Assembly (NCBI GenBank): GCA_024516035.1
Contig: CM044963.1
Location: forward strand, 22,065,799-22,129,798
DNA length: 64,000 bases
From: Bactericera cockerelli
Taxonomy: Eukaryota; Arthropoda; Insecta; Hemiptera; Triozidae
Reading direction: 5' to 3'
In this document: one piece after another, positions 32,776-44,569 of the stretch
Position numbering within the stretch: the stretch's first letter is position 1
How the letters are laid out: every line of letters starts with the position of its first letter
The notes under the pieces: generated by a model
Database searches by the model: none
Told to the model about the DNA's origin: nothing
The model's input: the letters and a program-made list of their open reading frames with translations, nothing else
Position numbers and translations under genes: made by a program

Positions 32776-33485
32776 TCCTTGATTCCTCTTTCTTTCTCTA
32801 CCACTCTCATCCTCTTCATTTTTATCTCTCCCTTTTTTCCCTCCTATTTTCTTTATCCTGTACCTCTTTTTTTCTTTTTCCTTATATTAATCTTTCTCTC
32901 TCTACCTCTTTCTTTCTTTCTTTCTCTCTCTCTCTCTTTCTTCTCTCTCTCTCTCTCTTTTCTCTTTTTTTTTCTCTCTCTCTTCACTTTCCCCCTCTCT
33001 TGCTCTCTCTCTAGCTTTCTCTCTTTCTTTCTTTTTCTCTCTCTCTTTCTTCTCTTTCTCTCTCTTCACTCTCCCCCTCTCTTGCTCTCTCTTTCTTCTC
33101 TCTCTCTCTTCTCTCTCAGCCTCTCTTGCTATCTATCGAGCTTTCTCTCTTTCATTCTTTTTTTCTCCCTCCTCCATCTTTCCCTACATCACTCGTGCCT
33201 TTTCTTTTCTCTGCTTCTTTCGCTGTAGAGCGGAGGAAAATAGAATAGAAGGAGAAGCGAGCACAGGATTTACGTATACTTAACATACATAATGTGATGT
33301 CTGAGGCTAGCGGAAGAGATAGAGTATGAGAGAGAGAAAGAACGAGATAGTGAAAAATAGAGAGCAGAGGGAAGAGAGAGAAAGAGAAAGAGGGGTGAAT
33401 CGTAGAATAAGTTAGTAAAGTGAAAGAAAAGAGGAGAGTAGAGAGAGAGAGAAAGTGGAAAAGAAATAGAGGTGAAAAAGGGGTA
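32776..33485. repeat. (CT)n then (GA)n tracts
   Basis: CT-rich 32776-33180, GA-rich 33300-33485, another head-to-head purine-strand switch. The 149-residue frame is a simple-repeat translation. Confidence 0.85.
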
Positions 33486-33519
33486 TAATAGTCCGGTGGC
33501 GCCAAATTCAGACCCGAAA

Positions 33520-33720
33520 CGATAATAATATCGCCTTATTTATACTGCCCAATGAAGACTTTAACGTCCCATTATTCCAGCAGTAAGCCCAAGACATATT
33601 ATTATGTGGTAAAAATCCCAAATGTGAGGATAATGTCCCAGCTGGGTTTCGAACCCAGGACCTCTGGAATCTCTGGATTCACAGAGTGCCGCCTTTACCA
33701 CTGAGCTACCGGGACAAACG
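33520..33720 (-). repeat. tRNA-derived SINE (family B), near full length
   Basis: The minus-strand head begins TCCCGGTAGCTCAGTGGTAA with B box GGGTTCGAAACCCAGC; the body ends in the GGCGATATTATTATCG tail. Confidence 0.78.
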
Positions 33721-33734
33721 ATCTACCTAGTTTG

Positions 33735-33900
33735 AATGGATAGCAACCAGTGGCGGCAGTACGAGCAACCAGTGAGCCTCTCGGGTAAATGATGGAAGAG
33801 AATGCCAAAGGCATTATCACCACCGTTGATCAGGTTTTGTTTACCTCAAATTAATTCTACCCTTTCACTGTACCCGCATATAAAAATGTAAATAAGGTTT
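33735..33900 (+). repeat. SINE fragment with core hairpin
   Basis: ATAGCAACCAGTGGCGGCAG is the family D tail; GATGGAAGAG then the hairpin AATGCCAAAGGCATT (33801-33815) follows. Confidence 0.6.
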
Positions 33901-34039
33901 GATCAACATTGTTTAATAATAGCAGTATCGTTATGTGCTACTCACTGAAATTGTGAAGTTTTACCATTTGGCAGTCGATGTGTTTACGGCCCTCAACTTG
34001 TAATTTAGGGCATAGATCCATGATGTATGGATCGGAATT

Positions 34040-34215
34040 GTACTTGGATTATTCCTCATTTATTTGTGTTTTTTATCACATAAAAGTCGGACTAGGAGCA
34101 AGGACTCTGACTGTTAAGTCTCCTCTGTAAAATCTGACTCTGCAGTTTAGGTGGTAAATAATGCTTTGAGCGTTGACCTTCTCTGGTGGATATGATTGAT
34201 TATTATTATTCTTAA
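34040..34215 (+). repeat. SINE family A body, diverged
   Basis: TCCTCATTTATTTGTG, a small insertion, GGTGGTAAATAATGCTTTGA (hairpin with one broken pair, AATGCTTTGAGCGTT at 34160-34174) and an ATT tail. Confidence 0.6.
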
Positions 34216-34544
34216 TTTACATACGTACTTACATTAGTACAAAAAATGATAAAGAAAGCCAGAGAAATCCCTTTCTAAGAAAATGTAAGGAAAAAGAAAA
34301 TGTGCCTCTAATTCTAAGAAATTGCTTGGAAAAAGTAAACAGAGAGATGTAACCCATGCCTGAGGGGTAGATATAGGGTACTTGTACCAATTATATAACA
34401 GTGAAGAAAGCGGCCATAATTTTCTACAGATTTTTATCTCTCATAAAAATTCACTTGAATCTCTGAGTGATGTTTTTGTAGCAACGTTTCCTTTGAACTA
34501 TACATGAACCTCTTCTTCCTTGTTCTATAGGCACTGTTGTGATC

Positions 34545-34740
34545 TACCTTGTACCTAGGTAAAGTGCTGTACCTAGGTACATAGGTGCTGTGCCTAGGTA
34601 CAATACCTAGGTACATAAGTACAATACATAGGTACCTAGGTACATATTCTTTTAAGTACCTGTACCTATAGCTAGGTACAAAAATTGGTGTACCTATACC
34701 TATTTTTGGGTACTTTTATAGGTACATTTTACGTGGTATC
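34545..34740. repeat. Array of GTACCTAGGTAC palindromes
   Basis: About ten copies or part copies of the palindrome GTACCTAGGTAC, separated by 5-15 bases, thinning out to the right. Confidence 0.8.
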
Positions 34741-35094
34741 TACCAATGGTAGGTCCAGGAAGTTTGCAACCTCTATTTCATGAGACCCTCACTTAACATC
34801 CCCGAGGACAATCATCTCTGATTGAGGCAATAATATTCTGTTGTACTTTTCTTGTGATATAAAAGGAAAATTCTAATCTACCTACTTATCTCCAGGGAAA
34901 GGGGGGTTAAAAAAAATGGACAGCATAATAATGCGGTTGTTTTTATCACTGTCAAATAATTGGTACATGAACCCTACTTGTACAATTCATGAGCGCAAGG
35001 AAAGAAATTTCAAAGAAAAAAAGTAGGAGAGAAACATTGTGCCTTCGATTCTGGGAAGAGGTTTGCTTTCCAGAATAATATGTGTGTGTGAAAG

Positions 35095-35535
35095 TGAAAG
35101 AGTTAGAGAGAGAGAGATATGATAGAAATAAAGAAAGGAATATAAAAAGATAAAGAAAATAATTTGCTGTAAGTAAAATCATAATATCAAGAAAATAGGA
35201 AAACACAAAAGTAAGAGGGGAATAGAGATTAAGTGCAAGTCAGATAGAAGGAGAGAGAGAGAAAATGGGAACATGCCTCAACTTTTGAGAAAAGACAATA
35301 TACATGTATATAAAAAGGGCGAAAAACATAAGAAGAAAAAATAAAATCTTATGGATAGAGGGAGAGAGAGAGAAAGGGAGAAAGAGAGTAAAGGCAGAGA
35401 GATAGAGAAAGGGAGAGAGAGAAAAACAGAGAGAGAGAAAGAAAGGGAGAGAGAGAGAGGGAAAGAGAGAGATAGAGAAAGAGAGAAAGAAAGGGAGAGA
35501 GAGAGAGAGGGATAGAGAGAGATAGAAAGCGGAAA
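35095..35535. repeat. (GA)n-rich tract
   Basis: About 300 bases of GAGAGA with AAAG interruptions at 35240-35530. The minus-strand frames across it are artefacts. Confidence 0.85.
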
Positions 35536-35667
35536 TGAAGATGGAAATGCGGAAGTATGGCCTGATTGGAAAAGAGAAGATATTGCAGGAAATGAGAAGA
35601 AATATTATTGAGGAGAAGAAAAATCCAGAGCATGGATCCGCGGATCGGTTCCCACCCAATGCTTGGA

Positions 35668-35850
35668 TTTCTTTTTTTAGACATCTCTGTGAATCCAGAG
35701 GTCGTGGGTTCGGAACCCGGCCGTAGCATCACATGTTATCCTCCCATTTGAGATTCTTACCACAGAATAATGCGTCTTGGGCTTACTGGGTTAATCAGAT
35801 TTTTGATAGACCTAATCGGGCAGAATTTCCATATTATTATTATTACTTAC
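35668..35850 (+). repeat. tRNA-derived SINE (family B), 5'-truncated
   Basis: GAATCCAGAGGTCGTGGGTT, CGGAACCCGG, TTATCCTCCCATTTGAGATT and an ATTATTATTATTA tail. Confidence 0.7.
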
Positions 35851-36500
35851 TTTCCGTGTCCATGCTGGTTGTCATGGTGATGGAAGGATTGATGGGGTTA
35901 TTAACCGCCCTGGGCACCCAGAGGCAATGTTCTGGGCTCCTTCCATGTCTTGTGCAGTGTTGTTGAAAATACTATGAATTTTGTTGAATTTGGATGTCTA
36001 GAATATGTATACAAATTAAAGTCGTACAAATTAAACTAAAGGAAGAAGATTTTTTAATTTAAATTTATTATATCAATTGATCATTTACAATCACATTCCA
36101 AGAATTAAATTCGTTCACAGACACATGGACCAATGGCTGAAACTTTGGATTCAGGCTCTGGGGACCCTGAAATGTGTTTTGGCACTGAAAACTGACTATC
36201 GAAAATTTTGAGTGATTCCATTACTTTCCTTTTTATGGGATAAGGAAAGTAAAAAAAGAAGTTTGTAAGTCAGCAAGATCTGACTCGGAACTTAGTGTCT
36301 GATGGAAAATTAGCAGCATCATTAACACCATCATTACAAACAGCATAAGCCTTGTGAGGACAAGTGATAAGATGCTGAAGCAAGAGGAAAGCAGCATTAC
36401 ACAAAACTCTCAGGTGTCAACTTGAGCTGACTCAGAAGTTAGTGCTGACTTTGATTGATGGAAAATGGTGAATATGATGTTTAATGACGTTTCCTTTGTC
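35851..36500. other. Repeat scraps, no gene
   Basis: 36118-36252 is a family H 3' end (ACATGGACCAATGGCTGAAA ... GGATAAGGAAAGTAAAA). The rest shows no coding evidence. Confidence 0.5.
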
Positions 36501-36529
36501 GTGAATAGCATAGAAAATGAGAATATTGG

Positions 36530-36970
36530 GAGAGGAAGAGAGAGAGAGAGAGATGGTAATTGAGAGGAAGAAAAAGAGATATGGTTAGAAGAAGAGAGGA
36601 CGGAAGAGAGAGAAAAATGGTAGGGTAAAAATGTGATGCGTAAGAGAGACAAAGACAAACCAGAAGACAGAAAAATAGGGTATGGGTGATAGAGGGAGAG
36701 GGGTATTAAGGGGATGAATAGAAGGAGGCGAAAAATAGGAGGGAGAGGAGATGAAAGAGAAAGATACGATAATCGAGAGAGAGTGAGTGAGAGAGAGAGA
36801 GAGAGAGAGTGAGTGACTGAAAGAGAGAGAGATAGAGAGAGTGAGTGAGTGAGTGAGAGAGACAGATAGAGTGAGTGAGTGAGTGAGTGAGAGAGAGGGA
36901 GGGGAGAGAGAGGGAGGGAGAGAGAGAGAGATAGAGAGAGAGAGAAAGATAAAGAGAGATTGAGAGATAT
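36530..36970. repeat. (GA)n and (GAGT)n tracts
   Basis: 36770-36965 alternates GAGA with GAGTGAGTGAGTGA blocks. The 142-residue frame is a translation of the repeat. Confidence 0.85.
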
Positions 36971-37384
36971 AATTGAACATTATTTGAACAATGTTAACAA
37001 TATAAAATGTCACAAATATTACAAATATGTAGCTACATTTTACTCATAAACCTACACTATCTGTCCTTCATTGTTCTGGGCTTAATAGCTGATAACTGTT
37101 TATGCTTTGCCCTCATTAGCTTTATTATTATGAACATTTATTTTTTGAATCTTTTGAGTTTGAATAAAGAGGGAGGAGACCAGCATTGGCTTGGTTCTGG
37201 GGGCCCTTATCAATTATTAGCCTCCTTGTAAAGACAGTGGCAGTGGTAGAAATAATGACAGCAAATAAATTACAAAATGAATAATAATAAAAACTATAAA
37301 AAAGAAAATACTTCAATATAATATAATATACAGATGTCCTGAAGGTGGAAGAGATTGCTTCTGGCCATGTCTTCCACCCAACCC

Positions 37385-37582
37385 TTAGTTTACTTGTACA
37401 AGTCCCGGTAGCTCAGGTTCCAGAGGTCGCGGGTTCGAAACCCAGCTGGGACATGACAAGTTTTCCTCCCATTTTAGATTTTTACCACACGTTAATACGT
37501 CTCAGGCTATCTGCTGGAATAATGGGACTTAATAGTCCTAATCAGGCAGTATAAATAAGGCGATATCATTATTATTATTACT
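37385..37582 (+). repeat. tRNA-derived SINE (family B)
   Basis: TCCCGGTAGCTCAG with a short D/anticodon deletion, B box GGGTTCGAAACCCAGC, body to AAGGCGATATCATTATTATT. A worn family F start (GGTGGAAGAGATTGCTTC) lies just upstream at 37344. Confidence 0.7.
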
Positions 37583-37701
37583 TGTATGAGTACAAGCTCT
37601 AAGTCATATTCCTGACTCACATATACATCTCCCTCAACTGTTGATAAGGGATTAAAAATTCATCCTGCTTATCTTCCACACTACTAGAGAGAAACAACGT
37701 A

Positions 37702-38723
37702 GGGGAGACCGCTGATGTTCGGGACACTGACATGTTAGGGACATGCTTGTTTCCTCTGGTTTGATGAGCACAGTAGGCCTGTGCGTCGAATTGCACCATC
37801 ACAATTCAACACCGCTTTATTTCCGGTTGAGATTCGAAGGATAGGGGTTCGGCTTTTTCAAGTAAGACATTTTTTATGTTTTCGATGGTGCAAAGTTTTT
37901 TTTTGCATCCAAGTTTTTTTATTTTTGTATTTTCTACTTTTATTCGCATGTGTTTAGAAACTTATAAAATGAGTTTAATATATTCTTGTGGTGCTTTAGC
38001 GTATAGTGATTCATTTTAAAAGATATTTATTCAATACAAAAATTGTTTTATGACGTGATGGGTAGTGAATCTATGTTAGGGACACTATGTTAGGGACAGC
38101 AAGGAAAGTGTCCCTAACATCTCCAATCGAAATTGAGCAGATGTTCTTGTCAAGTTTTTAATCACTCGGTGGTTTTTATCCAAAAACTTTAATATTGTGT
38201 GTCTTTTCATCGTTTCAGATAGACATCATCAAAATGCCTAATCGCCGGTATAAGATGAAGACACAGAGGGTCTCAGTTTCTGTGGATGCATATTTGCATA
38301 TATTATGTGTGTGATATCTGTTGTTAAACAGATCATATCTTGTTAAATTTTTGTTATTTTTTAAGAAAAATCAGAGATATTATTTTACCAATTGATCTCT
38401 TATTATTTTGTTTTAAATTACAACTTTTTTTGGAAAAAATAATTTTTGCCTTATCATTTATATTTCCTATCTAGAATAACAGGTCCCTAACATCGTGGAC
38501 GGTGTCCCTAACAACACAGCTCCTACGATGTTAGGGACAAAAAAGTTAATGAGGGAAAATGGAAAAATCTCTTTTTCACTTATAGTTAAATTATATTATG
38601 TGTTGCCTAAACGTGAAAAACTAAATTTTAGATCTTTGGTATTTACTTTCAACAAGAAATCTTTGAAGGAAAAAATTATAAAAATCCTAAGAAAAAATCG
38701 TCCCTAACATCAGCGGTCTCCCC
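37702..38723. mobile_element. 1.02-kb TA-flanked element rich in GTTAGGGAC
   Basis: The termini are GGGGAGACCGCTGATGTT and its inverse, about 24 bp with one mismatch, between TA dinucleotides (37700-37701, 38724-38725). The right arm has the empty site with one TA (63903). GTTAGGGAC occurs eight times exactly in both orientations inside, plus once degenerate at the left end. No transposase; the frame at 38495-38707 has no domain. A non-autonomous Tc1/mariner-like insertion is the best reading. Confidence 0.85.
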
Positions 38724-38944
38724 TACATAATTCTTTTCTATCTTTTATCCCACAAAGAGAGAAAAAATACCATCCTCATTATATCTTCTATCTCTCTCTT
38801 CCTATAACTCCTTATTTCTCTTCTCTCTCTCTATAACTCTTTCTTTCTCGCTCTCTCTCTCTCTCTCTCTCTCTAACTATTTATTTCTCTTCTCACTCTA
38901 TCTAACAATTTACTTCTCTTCTCTCTCTCTATAACTCCTTATAA

Positions 38945-39118
38945 TAGTAACACTCTTTTGTGGAAGGTAACCACCAGACGAGGTTAATGCTTATTATTAT
39001 GTGGTCACAAAGTCAAATTAATGAGGAAAAATTCGTGCACTGAGTGGGATTCGAACCAACGGATCCCTCGTACCTGGATTACCAGACTACGCGTTAACCA
39101 CTTGACTACCAGTGCACC
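38945..39118 (-). repeat. tRNA-derived SINE (family A), full; empty site of the R1 element
   Basis: Minus strand: GCACTGGTAGTCAAGTGGTT, B box GGTTCGAATCCCACTC, body TCATTAATTTGACTTTGTGA. The hairpin part is deleted (AATAATAAGCATTAACCTCG). Bases 39100-39113 are the target that is duplicated around the LINE in the right arm. Confidence 0.8.
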
Positions 39119-39129
39119 AGGGTACCTTA

Positions 39130-39495
39130 CTACTTATCTTCTCTCTCTCTCTCTCTATAACTCCTTACTTCTCTTCTCTCTCTCTCTATAACTTCTTCTT
39201 TCTCCTCTCTCTCTATAAGTCCTTATTTCTCCCCGCCCCCTCTCTATAACTCGTTATTCCTCTCTCTCTCTCCATAACTCCTTATTAATCTCTCTCTCTC
39301 TATAACTCCTTATTTCTTTCATCTCCCCCTCTCTATAACTCCTTATTTATTTCATCTCTCTCTCTCTATAACTTCTTCTTTCTCCCCTCTCTCTCTATAA
39401 CTCCTTCTTTCTCCCCTCTCTCTCTCTATAACTCCGTCTTTCTCCCTTCTATCTCTCTATAACTCGTTATTTCTTCTATCTCTCTCTCTCCTGTC
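39130..39495 (+). repeat. Minisatellite of TATAACTCCTTATTTCT and (CT)n
   Basis: About a dozen units of 25-40 bp. The same array, with different unit number, is at 57035-57475 in the right arm; 38780-38940 is its continuation on the other side of the SINE. Confidence 0.8.
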
Positions 39496-39647
39496 AGGAA
39501 TAAATCTTCCAAGAGTTATGGCAATGTGGGAGGACTTAACTTTTAGTGCCTTTGTTCTACGCTGCAAGGTTTGTATGAATTTTATACAGTCACCCGCAGA
39601 AGTAGCCGCCCTTTTGTTACTTTTCCAGATTTAGGGCCAAATTAATA

Positions 39648-39760
39648 TTGAGCGCACGAATAGCTCAGTAGTAAAGCACTCGCTTGCCATGCGGAAGGTC
39701 CCGGGTTCGAATCCCCGCGCCGACAAAAAAATTGCATTCAAAATTTGGTTACAGTTGTTT
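39648..39760 (+). repeat. tRNA-Gly-derived SINE (family C)
   Basis: AATAGCTCAGTAGTAAAGCA (A box), anticodon loop TTGCCAT (GCC, as in tRNA-Gly) and B box GGGTTCGAATCCCCG. The acceptor stem does not close, so it is a SINE head. The right-arm partner is 56760-56883. Confidence 0.72.
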
Positions 39761-40051
39761 GTAAGTTTGTATTTTACTTTGTCTTGCCTAATAAAGCATA
39801 ATATAATAATCATGTTAATTTATTTGCTATTACAGAGGTTTTACCTGCAGTCGCTAAGAATCGCAGCATTAAAAACAATGAAAATAAAGAAAATGACAAC
39901 AATCGAGTAGTGTTTTTTGTTTTTTATTACAAAACGATAATAATAACCCTCTATGTATAATTTTACAAGTAGAACAAAACAGATTACAAAACAGTAGGTA
40001 AAAACATTTACAAATACGAAATAGACTTTACAATACAGGTTTTTTCTTATA

Positions 40052-41873
40052 CAGGGTGTCCCGTATACAGATGCAAATATTTTAAGGGTAGGTTCAGCCC
40101 ACCGTGAACTATCATATGAGCGAAACTTGCAGTGGGGCATTTTGCTTCGTTAAAGAGTTATGGCCAAATCTCTGTTTTTCCCACAGGTCTAGAGGTCACT
40201 TGGATCGATGCACGTTTTTAAAGAAATGATAGCCAGTAAGTAATTTTTGACTTAATGTATGGATAGTCATGCATTTTTCCCTTGAAATGCAGTTGGTTGC
40301 ATAAAAAAATATTGAAAGACCACAGAGATATTTAATCATAAGTTCAATACTTTTCTAAAATTTGATTTTTCCCTGTTTTCCCTTTCGTGAATTTAGAGTA
40401 CTTCTACAATTGCAATTCTGCGTATCACTAGTTAAAAAAATACTTTATTATGTTTAGTTTTATAAAAAACAAAGCTCCTTTATATTACTTTAAAGATCAT
40501 GGAACGCAGTACACACAAAGCTCAAAAAACACTTCTGAATCATGATGGAAAATTCAAAGTTGGCTGAATTTTAACAGAATTGGCGCGTAATTTGAGGTAT
40601 AAATACACTGCTCTGGGATGTTTAACAGAGGGAAATTTATCATTCACAGTGGTCGGTCGGTGTGAACTTATATGTTAATGGGGTTACGGAATCACAGGGT
40701 TATCATGAGGAAAAATGAGAGAGGCTGCAACGAAAGCAGCAACCAGTGGTGTAATTATGGAAAAAGAATACACATGGAGAAAGACTCTGCGCTACCAACA
40801 AAAATTATGATTTTATTTTTAGAAGTAAAATTAAAAATATCATTTTTGTGTTTATCACAATCATGATATCAAAAACATAACAAATAGTGCCGAAAATTAA
40901 CCTTGGGTAAAACTCGAACATCCTACCTTAAGGTTACTATTATTATTAATACTTTATTTTTATTTTACAATTGGACCAAGCTTTATTTACATTTTTTTTT
41001 TTTTTACAATGAACATGGTAACAATTTGTGAAATAAATATAAACAAAGACTGATCAAGGGTGGTGATACAGTGATACATGTTTGTAGTTTATTGATAAAC
41101 TACAAACATGATACATTCTGCAACACAGGACATGAAATGAAAAGAACCCAAAAGAATATTTAGCGAACCAAGGGCGAGGTTTAAAGCTTGTGGCTTTCTC
41201 TTCCACCGAACAAATTGATCGCCTTGTTATTTTAACAGAACTATTAGATTTGATTGATATAGTTGGTTAATAGAACTAATTGTACTCAGAAAATTTTCAT
41301 TTATAACTTGCAGTTGGCACAAAAATAGTCACACAGACCGCTTCAAAAATGCAATAGCGCCCAGATTCAAAATTTGATAGATGTGTTTCTCTACTTCTGG
41401 TGCCGTTTGATAAGGCGTATCTCATTCGTTCCTTCACGCGTCTGAAAGAATTTTGTATTTATTGAAACAAAATAACAAAGGGTATTTTTTTACCTAGTGA
41501 TACGCAGAATTGCAATTGTAGAAGTACTCTAAATTCACGAAAGGGAAAACAGGGAAAAATCAAATTTTTGAAAAGTATTGAACTTATGATTAAATATCTC
41601 TCTGGACTTTCAATATTTTTTCATGCAACCAACTGCACTTCAAGGGAAATATGCATGACTATCCATACATGAAGTTAAAAATTACTTACTGGCTACCATT
41701 TCTTTAAAAACGTGCATCGATCTAAGTGACCTCTAGACCTGTGGGAAAAACAGGGATTTGGCCATAACTCTTTAACGAAGCAAAATGCCCCAATGCAAGT
41801 TTCGCTCATATGATAGTCCACGGTGGGCTGAACCTACCCTCAAAATATTTGCATCTGTATACGGGACACCCTG
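40052..41873. mobile_element. 1.82-kb foldback element, TA target duplication
   Basis: Arms 40052-40445 and 41485-41873 are inverse copies beginning CAGGGTGTCCCGTATACAGA, between TA dinucleotides. The right arm of the duplication has the empty site (about 56473, TTCTTATATAATAGC). The centre holds a family F-like copy (40945-41215) and a perfect 15-bp hairpin with loop TTGA (41077-41110). No transposase; non-autonomous. Confidence 0.85.
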
Positions 41874-42225
41874 TATAATAGCTCATTGCACACTAAAAAA
41901 CAGATTTGGATTTTCAATAAAAAGAACATAATTATTATCAAGTCTTCTTCAACCATTCATTGAAAGAAAATATACGGTTCTGAATTTCATGGTAATAAAG
42001 GGCAGATACCTCGAAAATTAATTATTTTTATTGAAATCAACGTAATATAGTAAAATATATTTCAAAGGTAAAACATTTCTTCAAACTCACTACCGAGAGG
42101 AAGCGTGCCTCTGAAATTAACTAGGAAATTTTAGAAACATTTTTTCTCAGTTTTTTTTTTCTTTCTTTCTTCATAATCAAAATACTTTTCTAAAAACTAG
42201 GTTAAGTTTGTTGGATATAGGGCCA

Positions 42226-42380
42226 GAGGCATGGCCCTATATTCATATTTTCTAACTCTACTTACTCTACACAGAGGCATGGCCCTATATTCATATTTTC
42301 TAACTCTACTTACTCTACATAGAGGCATGGCCCTATATTCATATTTTCTAACCCTACTTACTCTACACAGAGGCATGGCC
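42226..42380 (+). repeat. 48-bp tandem repeat, three units
   Basis: The unit contains AGAGGCATGGCCCTATATTC and CTAACTCTACTTACTCTACA. The right arm (55985-56110) has about two units. Open frames are repeat translations. Confidence 0.85.
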
Positions 42381-42860
42381 GAGCATCGCTTTGGGTCTGA
42401 ATTCTGTGTCACCGGTTCAATAGATATGAGTCGAAAATTATGAAGAAGAAAATGCGATTAATTTTTTCTCGAAGCTCTACTAAATAGATTGTTACTTTAA
42501 AATAGTTGATAAAAAAAACTACAAGGAATGTTTTGACTACATTAAACCTAAGGAAGATTATGGATACTGTAAATTCATCGGTAATTCATGGAACTTGGTT
42601 TTGTCTTAATATTGAAAATAAATGTAAATGCTACAGTTAGGTAACGTTGATTACATTCCCCCCCCCCCTTTAGTTAGAAAAGTTTAAATAAATAAGAGAT
42701 CTCAATGGACCGTACATATTTCTAGGATTCTCTTATAAAGAAGTCAGTTTCCTTCATAGTAAGGTAAATTTGACCTGGTAAAACAATTTAAAATAGTAAA
42801 CTATTATTATTATTAACAATGAAGTGTTTAAAAAATTGTCATGAAAATGGAATCAGTATA

Positions 42861-43181
42861 CCTCTTCCTTCCCAAGCGCTTTTATCATTTGTAGTGGTAC
42901 CTGTCCGATGTGCATCCAAATGCACATTTTCTGAGTAGTGTTATCTTCCCGATCGCAATATAGGGTTTGTAATGGTATCTTCCCAAGGTGCATTCAAATG
43001 CACACACACTTTTCTGAACTCATGTTGATTTTAATCTTTAATGTGAACGGATCTTTACCACAGAGGTTTTTTCAAAGGAAGGAGAACTCTGTGCGTTATT
43101 ACAGGCGGGACAATTTTGTCTTGGTATGATAGCATTACAAAAAAAAATGTGCATTCAGATGCACATTGGGAAGGAAGAGGA
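42861..43181. mobile_element. 321-bp TA-flanked element
   Basis: Ends CCTCTTCCTTCCCAA and its inverse, between TA dinucleotides. The right arm has the empty site (54794-54797). GTGCATCCAAATGCAC, a near-palindrome, recurs with variants three times inside. A half copy lies at 19302-19450. Confidence 0.8.
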
Positions 43182-43329
43182 TACATAGAAATAGAATATC
43201 AATATTGGGCCATAGAGTAATGAAAGAAAATCGGTCCGCAATGTAGTAACTTTTTTGTTTTTCTAAAAAAAAAAAAAAAAAAAAAAAAGCTGTTAACTTC
43301 GATCATTTCCTAGATATCTTGAACTTTTC

Positions 43330-43540
43330 GGACATCGGCCCTAATTTACCGGTATTTTGGTCAAACTGTGACCAACTTTTTTATTATTCATCCTAGATGG
43401 GGGTTGTGACATATCAAATCCAATGATTTTGAGGTACTGATAACGAATTTGGCATGCATTTTTTGCTATCTGATACCTTTGAGTCACCAGTGGCGGATAA
43501 GGAAAGTCGTGTCGAATAAAACAATTCTTTTTCAAGGTTG
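43330..43540 (-). repeat. Family H fragment
   Basis: GTACTGATAACGAATTTGGC, CATCCTAGATGGGGGTTGTG and GATAAGGAAAGTCGTG in reverse; right-arm partner 54465-54650. Confidence 0.65.
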
Positions 43541-43623
43541 TCTAAATGCAGATAAGTGATAAACTTGAAAAATACATTTTTCTAGAGCGAGGTTTTTGTC
43601 CATGCGAAAAGAGCTAGAATATA

Positions 43624-44337
43624 CAGGGTGGATCTAAACTAAGTGACCAAAATTATAGTATTGATAGAACTTCCATTTAAATATTCTTTGAACCTCCGGA
43701 ACGACCACGAAAGTGCCTAATTGAAAAAAAATTTATGTACAGTGATTCTGTCGGAAATGCTCCAATTCGAAAAAAAATTTTTAAGCTTTATTAGGAGGAC
43801 AAAGTACAGGTAACAGTATAAAATTAAGAAAAGAAAAAAGAAAGAAAAAAAAAAAAAAAAAACAAAAAACAAACAAACAAATGACAAAATAAATAAGTAC
43901 AAAAAGAAAATAACAATAATGTCCTACCTAAAGGGCGGGGTTATTGCCTGTTACAATCTCTTCCACCCAACCCTTTTGTTATGATCCATAACAAAATTCA
44001 GTATCCTTAGATACCGGATTTTGTTATGGATCCCCCCATACTATACATTAAAAATACTTGCACGCTTAAAAAGCTCATAAAATTTGCCTTAAGATTATTT
44101 TTTTTTAAAAGATATAAAAATCTGATCTCGGCGTATTTCTAAAACGTATTTCAAATATCGATACTATACGAATACTGAACTTTCAATTCCCTCCTGAAAT
44201 CTTACCGAAAAAATGAAGCGCTAACGACAGAATCACTACCTATACAATATTTTCGGTTGGAATTTTCACAAACTATACAATATTTTCAGGGTTCTATCAA
44301 TCCTAGAATATTCCTCACGAAATTTAGATACACCCTG
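43624..44337. mobile_element. 714-bp CAGGGTG element shared by both arms
   Basis: Ends CAGGGTGGATCTAAA and (inverse) CAGGGTGTATCTAAA, between TATA. The right-arm copy is 53603-54346, so this insertion predates the split of the arms. It carries a nested family F copy (43800-43980) and an inverted repeat GATCCATAACAAAATTCAGT and its inverse (43980-44035). Confidence 0.72.
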
Positions 44338-44569
44338 TATAAATTCAACATACAAGAATACTGATAGTTTGAAACAATGTTTAAAAAATATTACATGTTT
44401 CAGGGACGTATTTTGAAAATAAACAATGCTGGAAATTTTTTTTTTTAAGATAATACAGGAGGAGTAAAATTTATGTGAAACTATAGAATTATAAAATAAA
44501 ATTACAACAAAGACAAGATCAAGTTGAACTGCTGTCAAGAAGGGACACTTTACAAATTTGTATATTTAA

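Noticed and set aside
37702..38723. Interstitial telomere sequence because GTTAGGGAC contains TTAGGG
   Set aside because: The 9-mers are scattered, in both orientations, and fixed in sequence; there is no tandem TTAGG or TTAGGG array.
39648..39720. Functional tRNA-Gly(GCC) gene
   Set aside because: A box, B box and anticodon loop are present but the acceptor stem does not pair, and four copies share non-tRNA 3' sequence, so it is a SINE head.
42197..42443. Open frames of about 70 residues on both strands
   Set aside because: They are translations of the 48-bp tandem repeat.
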